A DNA stretch of 64,000 bases, taken from assembly GCF_019264345.1 (NCBI RefSeq), contig NZ_JAHVAO010000001.1, positions 2,108,001-2,172,000 on the forward strand, in the 5' to 3' direction. Origin of the DNA: Marinobacter arenosus. GTDB taxonomy: Bacteria > Pseudomonadota > Gammaproteobacteria > Pseudomonadales > Oleiphilaceae. Both the position numbers and the translations under genes were made by a program. Shown piece by piece: positions 16,772-25,208 of the stretch; position 1 is the stretch's first letter, and each line of letters begins with the position of its first letter. The notes under the pieces were generated by a model, which was not told where the DNA came from, did no database searches, and worked only from the letters and a program-made list of their open reading frames with translations.

Positions 16772-19047
16772 ATGCTATCGGGGAAGAACCGACAATAACG
16801 ATTTTTGCCCAGCTGCTTGGCTCGGTACATGGCCTGATCTGCCTGACGCAGGAGTTGGTCACCGTCGAGATCGGGCAACTGGGGGAAGAGGGTATAGCCA
16901 ACACTGGCAGACACCTTAATGGAATGATTCGACACCCAGACCGGTGTCGAAACCGCTCGCAACAAACGCGACAGCAACCCCTCCAGATCGTCCTCGTCGG
17001 GAACGTTGACCACCACCGCGGCGAACTCATCTCCACCGAGGCGAGCCAGCGTATCCTCTTCCCGCAATGCCAGGCGCATCCGCTCGGCCACCTGCACCAG
17101 AAGCTTGTCCCCCGCCTCATGGCCAAAGGCGTCGTTGACCGGCTTGAACTCATCCAGATCAATGTAGACAACGGCAATCCGGTATTCCTGGCGTCGGGCC
17201 TGGGCCATGGCCTGCTGCAGCCGATCGGCAAACAGTACCCGGTTTGGCAGACCGGTCAGAGCATCGTAGTGCGCCAGCGTGAGCAGTTTTTGCTCCTGCT
17301 CTTTCAGGCGGGTAACGTCACTGAAAATGCCGACAAAGTGGGTAATCTTCCCCATGTCGTCGCGAACTGAGCTGATGGTCACGGCCAGGGAAAGGGGGGC
17401 GCCGTCGCCCCGGGTGGCGGTGAACTCACCGTGCCAGAAACCCTGATTGCGGGCACTCTGGAACACGCTGCTGCCCTCATCCATGGGCAGAGGCGGTGGC
17501 TGGCCGATGGCATAACTGCGGGGGCTACGGGTAATCGACACGAAGGCATCGTTCACATCCACCACGATGCCGTGGCGGTCGGTGATGAAAATGGCCTCCC
17601 GGGCGTAATCAAACACGCTGGCCGCCAGTCGCTGCTTCTGTTCCGCCTGTTTGCGCCCAGTGATGTCATACAGCGAGCACAGGAGGAAAGGGACCGACTC
17701 ATTGGCGTCGTGAGCCGGGGCGATGGTCATATCGACCCAGACATCGCTTCCGTCCGCGCGCTGGAAGACCCATTCGCCATGGTTTACTTCCCCCCTGCTC
17801 ACCCGGGCGACCAACGCCTCCATTTTCTGGCGGGACAGCGTGCCATCGGGCTGCTGATCGGGAGAAAAGCTGGCGATATCCTTGCCCAGCAGCGACTGCC
17901 GGGAGGCGTACCCGAACAAGTCAACCGCAGCCCGGTTGGTGCCTACAAACACACCGCCCTGAATCATCAGCATGGGTTGTGGCCAGCTCACGATGAGTCG
18001 GCGCAATCGCCCCTGCTCGACCGTCAGCTGGCGCGTCCGCTTGGCCAGCCACAGGGTGCTGGTGACCAGCAGCATCACCAGGACCAGCACCGTGAACACC
18101 CAGATCCGGTACTGATGCAGGGCATCAACCCAGGTGACCTCAGGCACCTGATCGTAGGGCGCAATGCGCAGCTGGCGGGCCAGGTATTCCACGGACTGGT
18201 AGTCCGCCGGTGGCGAGAAACCGGCAATGCCCGCCGCGCGGGCAACGGCAGAATCTTCCTCCAGGGCAAACAGGGCGGAAGCGGTCCGCCGGATCATCCC
18301 GCTGTCGACATGAGGGAGCGCCACCAGGGGCCACTCCGGGTACAGCCGTGTGGACACCCGGAACGGAAATCCTGTGAGCTGCTGCTCGTTCAACACCCGT
18401 AGCTGTTGCATCAGCTCCGGCTGGCTCACGGACAACTGCTCCAGGACCCCGGACCGGACGAAGCCGACGTCGGCATCACCCGCCATGACCGCACGAATAA
18501 CCCGGTCGTGACTGCCAACCCGTTTAATCAGATTATGACGACGAATATCCAGCCCCGCCTCCATCAGCTCCAGCACCTGGGCCTGGTATCCCCCCAGAAA
18601 GTGGTCCCCGGGCGTCGCGATGCTCTTGCCCCGAATATCAGCAAGACCGTTGATGTCTGTGCGATCCGCACCGGTAATGATGACGCCACCCAGGCTGGTT
18701 GTGGACGTCCCGTTCCACGTCCGCATCACCGTGGCGAGCACACCGGTCAGGCTTCGTTCACTTCGAATCATCAGGAAATGGCTGGGGTTGGTGACAATAA
18801 AATCCAGCCGGTTGGAGGCCAGTGCACGATTCATCTCGTCCTGGTTCAGCAATCGCAGCTCGACGGGTTTGCCAATGGCCTCGGACAAATAGGCGGTCAG
18901 AGGCTCATACCGATCCCGCAGGATGGCCTCGGGTCGCGAGGCGAACACTCCGAAAGTCAGCGTCGGACCGGTCGCCGAGGCCACGGTTGGCAACAGGACA
19001 GCCAGTTGCAGGAGCATGAGGGACACCCCCAGCCGTAGAGCCTTCAA
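16768..19047 (-). CDS. Membrane diguanylate cyclase: PhnD-type periplasmic domain, PAS-PAS, GGDEF
   Basis: 759 residues. A signal peptide or first helix (about 1-25) precedes a periplasmic PhnD-like solute-binding domain (about 28-290; LTFGVFASRPEAILRDRYEPL and SNRLDFIVTNPSHFLMIR are typical). A transmembrane helix at about 313-332 is followed by two PAS domains (about 345-460 and 470-590) and a C-terminal GGDEF domain with an intact active site (RLGGDEFA) and an RxxD inhibitory site (REED) five residues before it. It should make c-di-GMP in response to a periplasmic ligand and product-inhibit itself. Its start overlaps the stop of the upstream solute-binding lipoprotein gene by four bases, so the two are coupled. 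Confidence 0.9.
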   Translation of the reverse strand: MKALRLGVSLMLLQLAVLLPTVASATGPTLTFGVFASRPEAILRDRYEPLTAYLSEAIGKPVELRLLNQDEMNRALASNRLDFIVTNPSHFLMIRSERSLTGVLATVMRTWNGTSTTSLGGVIITGADRTDINGLADIRGKSIATPGDHFLGGYQAQVLELMEAGLDIRRHNLIKRVGSHDRVIRAVMAGDADVGFVRSGVLEQLSVSQPELMQQLRVLNEQQLTGFPFRVSTRLYPEWPLVALPHVDSGMIRRTASALFALEEDSAVARAAGIAGFSPPADYQSVEYLARQLRIAPYDQVPEVTWVDALHQYRIWVFTVLVLVMLLVTSTLWLAKRTRQLTVEQGRLRRLIVSWPQPMLMIQGGVFVGTNRAAVDLFGYASRQSLLGKDIASFSPDQQPDGTLSRQKMEALVARVSRGEVNHGEWVFQRADGSDVWVDMTIAPAHDANESVPFLLCSLYDITGRKQAEQKQRLAASVFDYAREAIFITDRHGIVVDVNDAFVSITRSPRSYAIGQPPPLPMDEGSSVFQSARNQGFWHGEFTATRGDGAPLSLAVTISSVRDDMGKITHFVGIFSDVTRLKEQEQKLLTLAHYDALTGLPNRVLFADRLQQAMAQARRQEYRIAVVYIDLDEFKPVNDAFGHEAGDKLLVQVAERMRLALREEDTLARLGGDEFAAVVVNVPDEDDLEGLLSRLLRAVSTPVWVSNHSIKVSASVGYTLFPQLPDLDGDQLLRQADQAMYRAKQLGKNRYCRFFPDSI

Positions 19048-20003
19048 ATGACACTCCGTGGCAGAAAGGAGGGATCACAGAGTCGACGGGAATTGGGCAT
19101 CTGACCAATCATGCCCTCGCTCATCATGATGTGCCCCAGGTTACGCGCGATCATTTCAATCCTGCCGGTCGACGCAAGGTAGCGCTGATTTGCGGCCAGG
19201 TCAGGCAGCATCACCGTTGCCAGCGCCTTCCGGATTGCAGCCGGGGAGGTGTTCTGGCGACTGGCGACGCGGTAGACCGAATCGTGGAGGTTGCGGACCA
19301 GGTGCTTCAGCCCTGAGAAATGAGCGGCCAGAAGATCCCGGACCGCCCGGGGATTGTTCCGGGTTATTTCCCGATTCACCACGAGCACATCAAAGATGGT
19401 CTCGGGCAGGTCCCCACTGTCGAACAGCCGGACACCGCCCTGACTTTGCAGGATCGAGGCGACAGGTTCATAACAGACGGACGCATCCACTTGCCCACGC
19501 CGCCAGGCGTCGAGGTGCTCATTGACCGGGAGGTCAACCTGGATGATGTCGTCACGACGGAGTCCGGCCCGCTCCAGAATCTTGATCAGCATGATACCGG
19601 ACACGCCGGTGAGTTCGACCGCAACCCGCTGACCTTTGAGTTCCCGCAGCTCCCCGATAGAGGGCCGCACCACCAGCACATCGGCGCCTGCCGACACGTC
19701 CGTCACCCCGACGACAACCAGATCCCCACCCTGATCCTTGACCCGCAGCATCTCATCCAGTGTCAGTGCCGCACCGTCAAGCTCACCGGCGAGTAAACCG
19801 GCCATGGAATCCGCCGCGGCCGCCCCCTTGAGCAACGTAACCGACTCGGGAAGCCAGCCGAATTCCTCGGCAAGATACAGGGGTTCGTAGCCAATCCAGG
19901 GGTGGATGCCCATCCGGAGCGGTTGTGCGCGGCCACATCCGGAAAGGCCCGACGCCGCCATAGCGGCGGCAACCGAGAACCCTAGAAAGTGGCGACGATG
20001 CAT
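19044..20003 (-). CDS. Lone ABC-type substrate-binding lipoprotein (SsuA/NrtA-like)
   Basis: 319 residues. The N-terminus has an RRHFLGF twin-arginine-like motif and a lipobox LSGC with Cys22 as the predicted lipidated residue. The mature part is a NMT1/SsuA-like periplasmic binding protein: MGIHPWIGYEPLYLAEEFGW at the start, then AAADSMAGLLAGELDGAALT and GVSGIMLIKILERAG. Such proteins bind nitrate, sulfonates, thiamine precursors or related small ligands. No permease or ATPase gene is nearby; the only partner is the PhnD-PAS-PAS-GGDEF gene, coupled by a four-base overlap. I infer it feeds a signal to that protein rather than to a transporter. Confidence 0.85.
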   Translation of the reverse strand: MHRRHFLGFSVAAAMAASGLSGCGRAQPLRMGIHPWIGYEPLYLAEEFGWLPESVTLLKGAAAADSMAGLLAGELDGAALTLDEMLRVKDQGGDLVVVGVTDVSAGADVLVVRPSIGELRELKGQRVAVELTGVSGIMLIKILERAGLRRDDIIQVDLPVNEHLDAWRRGQVDASVCYEPVASILQSQGGVRLFDSGDLPETIFDVLVVNREITRNNPRAVRDLLAAHFSGLKHLVRNLHDSVYRVASRQNTSPAAIRKALATVMLPDLAANQRYLASTGRIEMIARNLGHIMMSEGMIGQMPNSRRLCDPSFLPRSVI

Positions 20004-20059
20004 TGATCACTCCGCGACGGAGAAGTTACCTTCTTTTAATCTTACTGTGTGCGCCCGTG

Positions 20060-20078
20060 CCGGTAAAACCCTTACCGG
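20060..20078. other. Short hairpin between lysO and the substrate-binding protein gene
   Basis: CCGGTAA (20060-20066) and TTACCGG (20072-20078) form a perfect seven-base-pair stem with a five-base loop. It lies after the end of lysO on the minus strand and 57 bases upstream of the binding-protein start. No T tract follows, so it could be a weak terminator for lysO or an operator for the downstream gene. Confidence 0.4.
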
Positions 20079-20095
20079 TGTTGCGCCGGAGCAAT

Positions 20096-21004
20096 TTAGC
20101 CCAGAGACAGGAAAATCCCCATCAGGATGGGCGACAGAAACGACAGCAGGAAGCCCGAGGCAATTGCCACAGGCACACACGCCAGACCTCCACTGCTGCG
20201 TATCACCGGCAATGTGAAATCCATCGCCGTGGCGCCGCCATAGCCAATCGCCATGGCCGGTCGGCTCGCAATCAACACGGGAATGATGGCCAGGGCGATG
20301 ATTTCCCGCAAGACATCATTGAGGAAGGCAACGCCGCCCCACGCCGGTCCCAACGCCTCGCCCACCACAATCCCGGACAGCGAGTACCAGCCAAATCCGG
20401 AGGCCAGCGCCAGAACATCGTGCCATGGCAGGGCCAGCACCGGAATCAAAGCGGCGCCTGCCACCAGAGAGCTCACAGTCAGTGCCAGGGCGATACCCAG
20501 ACCCTGTCGGTTCATCAGCAACTTACGAAGCGATAGTCCGGCGTTGCGGAGCTGGAGCCCGATCAGGAATAACAGCAGCATCAGTGACCAGGTCGCAACA
20601 TCCTCGACCAGGGGCAGTGGCGGCAGCAGGAAATAGCCGGCAAGCAGACCAACCAGAACCGCGAGCAGCGGCTTGAGACCTGCCATGAACAGGCGACGGT
20701 ATCCCGGGCGCTCGTTGACCTCGCCCTGTTCAGTCGCCATGGGCAGACAGCGATGCAACAGCCAGAGTCCGGCCATGTTCGCCACAAACAGGACACTGAC
20801 CAGCGCGACCACCTGCACCGCCATATCACCGAGTTGGTTGGCGAGCCCTTCCATCTGCCCCAGCCCCAAGCCCAGCAGGGCGAGAATGAAATAGACAAGG
20901 CTCTCCACCAGGTAGTGAATCATTGTCATGGCCCGGCGGTTTTCCAGGGACAGGGCAAAGCCCAAAAACAGGGGAGCAAGAATCAGCAGTGCGCCGGTCA
21001 GCAT
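20096..21004 (-). CDS. lysO: LysO-family lysine exporter
   Basis: 302 residues with about eight hydrophobic segments. It resembles LysO/YbjE (DUF340), which exports L-lysine and the toxic analogue thialysine across the inner membrane. Family-like segments include LLLFLIGLQLRNAG in the middle and SGFGWYSLSGIVV with ALAIIPVL in the C-terminal half, where conserved acidic residues of the family occur. A GAGGAAACC ribosome site supports the start. It is the last gene of a probable three-gene minus-strand operon with the two small upstream genes. Substrate is inferred from family. Confidence 0.82.
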   Translation of the reverse strand: MLTGALLILAPLFLGFALSLENRRAMTMIHYLVESLVYFILALLGLGLGQMEGLANQLGDMAVQVVALVSVLFVANMAGLWLLHRCLPMATEQGEVNERPGYRRLFMAGLKPLLAVLVGLLAGYFLLPPLPLVEDVATWSLMLLLFLIGLQLRNAGLSLRKLLMNRQGLGIALALTVSSLVAGAALIPVLALPWHDVLALASGFGWYSLSGIVVGEALGPAWGGVAFLNDVLREIIALAIIPVLIASRPAMAIGYGGATAMDFTLPVIRSSGGLACVPVAIASGFLLSFLSPILMGIFLSLG

Positions 21005-21037
21005 GGTTTCCTCAGGAAGAATAATGGGAGGTGTCGA

Positions 21038-21409
21038 TCAGAAAAGGGGTTCGAACTGGTCGGGATCCAGTGTGTGACGGTCAGTGCCGCTGGCCTGGTC
21101 GGGACGCAGTGCACGGGCCAGCCGCTGGGCCGTCACCGACCACACCACGTAATCCGAGGGGCGCGGCTCGTACCCATTTCCCATCAAGGCGCCGGCGGTA
21201 CTGCGCAAGACGGATTCGGCCCGGGCCAGCGTGGACCAGGGCCCCTGGCAATGCTTGCGTTCGGGCTGCCCCTGATCCGGCCCGGTCAGGGCCACCAGTG
21301 CCCAGGTGCCCTCACCCACCGGCCTGATGAACAGCTCAAGGCGGTGATCCCGGCGCACCATCACCAGGGCCTTCAGCGGGCCGCGACCGTGAAAGTAGTG
21401 CAGATTCAT
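21038..21409 (-). CDS. Hypothetical protein in the lysO operon
   Basis: 123 residues, no family recognised. It has no signal peptide or membrane helix. The middle contains VRRDHRLELFIRPVGEGTWALVALTG and HCQGPWSTLARAES, suggesting a small mixed alpha/beta cytoplasmic protein, and the C-terminus is rich in charged residues. It lies 18 bases after the DUF2288 gene and 33 bases before lysO on the same strand, so co-transcription is likely. A GGATCTGAG sequence precedes the ATG. I assign no function. Confidence 0.65.
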   Translation of the reverse strand: MNLHYFHGRGPLKALVMVRRDHRLELFIRPVGEGTWALVALTGPDQGQPERKHCQGPWSTLARAESVLRSTAGALMGNGYEPRPSDYVVWSVTAQRLARALRPDQASGTDRHTLDPDQFEPLF

Positions 21410-21427
21410 CTCAGATCCACGGTGCGA

Positions 21428-21748
21428 TCAATGCAGGACATGGCCGGACCGATCCTGGACCAGTACCCAGGGCGCAATCACCACCGCCCAGAGTTCGGTA
21501 TTGCTGTCGTACCAGGCCTGGGCCAGGTCCGCCGGGATATCGCCCACTTTGCCGTCGGTCATCCATTGCTGGAACCGGGATTTGTTGTCGGCTGCCAACT
21601 CGGTCGCCACCTCCAGCAAGTCGAGCTCCGGCGCAACCCGGACCACTTGCCCGCGGGCAAAATAGGTTTGCAGGTCGTGCCAGTGGATGCGGGACGTTTC
21701 CAGATTCAGCTTTGCTTTCAGCTCATCCTGGGAGGGTTCAGACGACAT
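21428..21748 (-). CDS. DUF2288 family protein
   Basis: 106 residues from the ATG at 21748; a longer in-frame extension lacks family likeness. The sequence (LNLETSRIHWHDLQTYFARG, then DLLEVATELAADN and ALCSNTELWAVVIAPWVLVQDR-like end, here YDSNTELWAVVIAPWVLVQDR without the extra residues) matches the short DUF2288 family of unknown function found in proteobacteria and cyanobacteria. It is probably cytoplasmic, and first in the operon with the hypothetical gene and lysO. Confidence 0.78.
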   Translation of the reverse strand: MSSEPSQDELKAKLNLETSRIHWHDLQTYFARGQVVRVAPELDLLEVATELAADNKSRFQQWMTDGKVGDIPADLAQAWYDSNTELWAVVIAPWVLVQDRSGHVLH

Positions 21749-21836
21749 GACAGGGGCCTCAATAATACCAGGGATTCGTTTCCAACAGGGTAACCGAATC
21801 GCTGGCTGCGACACCAGCGCGAGCCGTCAGATTGGG

Positions 21837-22250
21837 TCATTGCGGGTGTGCTTTGGCGTCGAGGCTGTCCCATATCTCGCGAATCCGATCCGGCAGTGCC
21901 ATGGGATCGAAGGGCTTGGGAATCACCGCAGCCGCTCCCTGCGACAAGTACCCGCTGACCTCGTCGGGCTGCACTTTTGCGGTCATGAACACCGCGGGGG
22001 TTCGGGCAAATCCCGGTCGCTGGCGAATCGCCTTCAGCGTGGTCGGGCCGTCCATGCCGGGCATCATCACGTCGAGCACGATCAGCTGCGGCTGGAATGA
22101 CTCAAGAGTCTCCAGCGCGCTCTGGCCGGACGCGCAGGTTTTCAGGGTAAAGCCCCCAACCGCTTCCAGGGCAAGCTCGGCCACCGCGCGGATGTCTTCC
22201 TCGTCTTCCACCAACATGATCTTTTCCAGCTCACTACCTGCGTCTGCCAT
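21837..22250 (-). CDS. Single-domain response regulator (CheY-like)
   Basis: 137 residues, a receiver domain alone. Acidic pocket residues are in VEDEED, the phospho-acceptor Asp is in LIVLDVMMPGMDG, the switch Thr in VFMTAK and the Lys in IPKPFDP. The start at 22250 is preferred because GAGGGCGG lies at ribosome-site distance; it comes one base after the stop of the REC-HDOD gene (TGAGATG). Without an output domain it probably shuttles phosphate or binds a partner. It is the last gene of a three-receiver operon facing three histidine kinase genes. Confidence 0.88.
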   Translation of the reverse strand: MADAGSELEKIMLVEDEEDIRAVAELALEAVGGFTLKTCASGQSALETLESFQPQLIVLDVMMPGMDGPTTLKAIRQRPGFARTPAVFMTAKVQPDEVSGYLSQGAAAVIPKPFDPMALPDRIREIWDSLDAKAHPQ

Positions 22251-22251
22251 C

Positions 22252-23421
22252 TCATCCGCCCTCATCGTCTTTGCCCGGTGCGTTCCCCGTTGCCTGCCAT
22301 TCTTCGAGTCCAAGTTGCCGCAACAGCCTGCTGCGTTCTTCGTCCCGCGCCGATTCACTGGTCACCAGTGCCGCAGCGCGCATGATCAACCGATCCTGCG
22401 TCACGTTCTCCCGGGGAACATGGTGGACCGCACCGATCCGTTGCCGGAGTTCCAACGGCAATCGCCACTGGACCTTGAGCCGGTTTCCATAGGGCTGGGC
22501 CCAGTCCTTGATCGCCTGCACCATGGTCTGGTCCGTCAGCTCCCCACCCTGTTTCAGGAACCGGTCCATCACTTTCAATACCGCCAGCTCACCGATGCGA
22601 CTCAACAGTCCGGCCGTCTGAAAAGGCGCCGAGTTTTTGCCCAGCGCCTGCGCCATCCGTTGGGCCTCTCCGACGACGGCTTCCGCCTGTTTCTGGTAAC
22701 TGACCGCCATCGCCGTCAGGGCGTCGGTGGAGAAAGCAGCACTGACATCCAAAGCCAACGCCAGCGCCTGGTTCAGGGCCATGGGCACGCCCATCAGAGA
22801 AATCGCGTCCCGGAGGTTGGCCTGGGGGGCGCCCGTCCTGCGGAACGAGGACCGGTTGGCGACATCCAGCAGTCGCGCCGTCAGAGATGCGTCGTTCCGC
22901 CAACGCTCTGCCAGCTGTCCCGACGAGAGCCCGTCCGCCCTAGCCATCAATTCGAGCACACTGGCCGCATCCGTTCTTGCCGGAAGCTGGATGACGGTAT
23001 CGAGCCCAGCCGTGAGCATGTCTTCCAGCGAATCGGACTCGGGGGCAGCCTCGGGCAAGGCCTGACCAATCATCGCCATCAGGCGTTCGTGCAGCATCTC
23101 GACGTTGAAGGGTTTGCTGATATAACCGTTGATGCGGTAATGGGCTGCCTTCAGGATCGACTCCCGGTCGGCTCGACCCGTAATCATGACAATGGCAACC
23201 TCGGTGTCCCTGGACCGGACCTGACGAATGATTTCGAGACCCGACCCATCCGGCAGATTCCAGTCAACAATCAGCAGGCCCGGCTTGTTGCTCTGCCAAA
23301 CCGACATGGCCTCCTGAAAACCAGAGGCCTTGGATACCGTCATGGCCGGATGGAGCCCCGCCACGACCGTTTCCAGAAGATCGGCCATCAGATCATCATC
23401 TTCTACAACCAGGGCATCCAT
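22252..23421 (-). CDS. Response regulator with HDOD output domain
   Basis: 389 residues. The receiver domain (1-120) has VVEDDD, phospho-acceptor Asp in LLIVDWNLPDGSG, switch Thr in VMITGRAD and Lys in YISKPFN. Residues about 135-340 form an HDOD-like domain (ARADGLSSGQLAERWRNDASLTARLLDVANRSSF, split here by family-typical helices, and DAISLMGVPMALNQALALALD). HDOD proteins are signalling scaffolds related to HD phosphohydrolases but usually lack catalysis; in relatives they affect motility, biofilm and stress responses. It lies three bases after the Hpt-REC-REC-GGDEF gene and one base before the CheY-like gene. Confidence 0.85.
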   Translation of the reverse strand: MDALVVEDDDLMADLLETVVAGLHPAMTVSKASGFQEAMSVWQSNKPGLLIVDWNLPDGSGLEIIRQVRSRDTEVAIVMITGRADRESILKAAHYRINGYISKPFNVEMLHERLMAMIGQALPEAAPESDSLEDMLTAGLDTVIQLPARTDAASVLELMARADGLSSGQLAERWRNDASLTARLLDVANRSSFRRTGAPQANLRDAISLMGVPMALNQALALALDVSAAFSTDALTAMAVSYQKQAEAVVGEAQRMAQALGKNSAPFQTAGLLSRIGELAVLKVMDRFLKQGGELTDQTMVQAIKDWAQPYGNRLKVQWRLPLELRQRIGAVHHVPRENVTQDRLIMRAAALVTSESARDEERSRLLRQLGLEEWQATGNAPGKDDEGG

Positions 23422-23424
23422 AAA

Positions 23425-25113
23425 TCAGCTGACCGTCCCGACCGATGTCGATTCATCGCCACTCACAGTCACGCCATTGCGGCCGCCCTGCTTGCGCCGG
23501 TACAGGGCCTGATCCGCCGCTTCCAGGGCATCGTCACTGGTGGGGTAGTCCCCGAGCGACGCCAGACCAACACTCAGGGTCACGGAAAATTCCCGGTCAC
23601 CGCCACTGAATACGATCCCGGCCATATGGTCGCACACGGACTGAAGAACACGGTGTGCGTCCTCGACCGGACAGTCGGGCAGCACAACCACAAACTCTTC
23701 ACCACCGTACCGGCCAATCACGTCCGATGTCCTAAGCCGGTGTCGAAGCAGGTTTGCCAACCCCTTGATGACGATGTCCCCGGTTCTGTGGCCATACCGG
23801 TCGTTGACCTGTTTGAAGTGATCAAGGTCCAACATCGCGACGACCGACGTCTGGTTCAGGCGCATGCAACGGGCGTGCTCTTTCTGAATTTCGGATTTGG
23901 CCAACGAGTGCTTGAGCAGCCCTGTCAGGCTGTCCCGAGAGGCCAGTTTGTCCAGCTGCCGGGCTCGGTAACAATGCACGGACACGGCACGGAGCAGGAA
24001 CGCATCCGATACCGGCTTGGCAAGAAAATCATCACCACCCTGAGACAACGCCTCAACCTGGAATTCCCGATCTTCCTCGGAGGACAGAAAAATGATCGGA
24101 AGCCCCAGCCATTCCGGATCGAAGCGAAGCATCCGGGCCAGACTGGGGCCACTGAACTGCCCCATCTGGACGTCCATCAGGACGATGTCTGGCCTGAACT
24201 CCGAAAGGACTGTCAGAATCTGCGCCGGGTCGTTAACCCGCCGAACGTCCATCCCGCCGTTTTCCAGCACCAGGCCATAGTGTTCAAGCAACTCGGGATC
24301 GTCATCCACAATCATGACCCGGCTGGAGTGACCTTCATTGTGATCCGAAATTAGCCGCGCCATGTAATCCGCAAGAACGGGAATATCCACGGGCTCGCAA
24401 ACAAAGCCGTCGATTCCCCGCTCTGCCAGCGCGTAACGCCCCAGGAAGGAATCTTCAGCCCCGACACAGATAACAGGAGGCATGTCCGCCATCGCGTTGA
24501 AGGTGGCGCGTTCGCGGATCACAAGTTCGTCCCTGACAATCAGCGCGGAGACTCCGGCCAAACCGTTCGCCAGTGCACTGTCCATGGAAGGAAAGACGTT
24601 GGCCAGGAATCCGTGGAACTCCAGGCCACACATCAGGTCACGAGCCAGATCCTGATCAGGATCGACAATCAGCACAACGGATTCGTCCGGACTACCGCCC
24701 ACTCTGAGTGGCGAAGCGGCGGACTGGGGCCGGACCGAATCCTGCTCGAGGGACAACAGACTGTCCAGGTTGGCGATCCGCGACGCGAAGGCCGGGTTGA
24801 TCACATCACGGACCTGCTCGGGGGCCAGGGCGGAATCAGACGGGCCATCGTCACTGCCAATCAGCGGCTTAACCATCATTTCCAGTGAACGCGCTTCCTC
24901 GCCAAGCGCGGTGTAGCCAAAGGTGCCCGCTGATCCTGCCAGTCTGTGCAGGGAATGGTAGACGGAGGCAATGTCACTGGCACAGACCTCTCCCGCACGA
25001 AACCGGCCTACCGCCGACTGCAAGAGCCCTATATCCGTCGTTGCTTTATCCTTGAACCGCAGCTTCAGAAGTTCCAGCTTCCGTGCAACCTCAGATTTTT
25101 TCTCTTCAGACAT
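23425..25113 (-). CDS. Hpt-REC-REC-GGDEF response regulator, diguanylate cyclase
   Basis: 562 residues. Residues about 20-110 are an Hpt phosphotransfer domain with the histidine in LHRLAGSAGTFG. A first receiver domain (about 135-255) looks degenerate (VLIVDPDQD present, but the usual phospho-Asp context is replaced by SALIVRDEL). The second receiver (about 265-385) is intact: VDDDPEL, DIVLMDVQMG, IIFLSSEEDR and FLAKPV. The C-terminal GGDEF domain (about 400-550) has an intact GGEEF and an RxxD site (RTSD) five residues before it. It can therefore accept phosphate and output c-di-GMP. A GGAAGG ribosome site precedes the ATG; its start faces the kinase operon across 95 bases. Confidence 0.9.
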   Translation of the reverse strand: MSEEKKSEVARKLELLKLRFKDKATTDIGLLQSAVGRFRAGEVCASDIASVYHSLHRLAGSAGTFGYTALGEEARSLEMMVKPLIGSDDGPSDSALAPEQVRDVINPAFASRIANLDSLLSLEQDSVRPQSAASPLRVGGSPDESVVLIVDPDQDLARDLMCGLEFHGFLANVFPSMDSALANGLAGVSALIVRDELVIRERATFNAMADMPPVICVGAEDSFLGRYALAERGIDGFVCEPVDIPVLADYMARLISDHNEGHSSRVMIVDDDPELLEHYGLVLENGGMDVRRVNDPAQILTVLSEFRPDIVLMDVQMGQFSGPSLARMLRFDPEWLGLPIIFLSSEEDREFQVEALSQGGDDFLAKPVSDAFLLRAVSVHCYRARQLDKLASRDSLTGLLKHSLAKSEIQKEHARCMRLNQTSVVAMLDLDHFKQVNDRYGHRTGDIVIKGLANLLRHRLRTSDVIGRYGGEEFVVVLPDCPVEDAHRVLQSVCDHMAGIVFSGGDREFSVTLSVGLASLGDYPTSDDALEAADQALYRRKQGGRNGVTVSGDESTSVGTVS

Positions 25114-25208
25114 GGCCCTTCCGTGTAATCTGCTCCACTATTGGATTGTGCCAGACTCCCAGTCACATAAAAGCAGCATTTCCAGGAAAGTACCAGAAGG
25201 AAGTCGGT

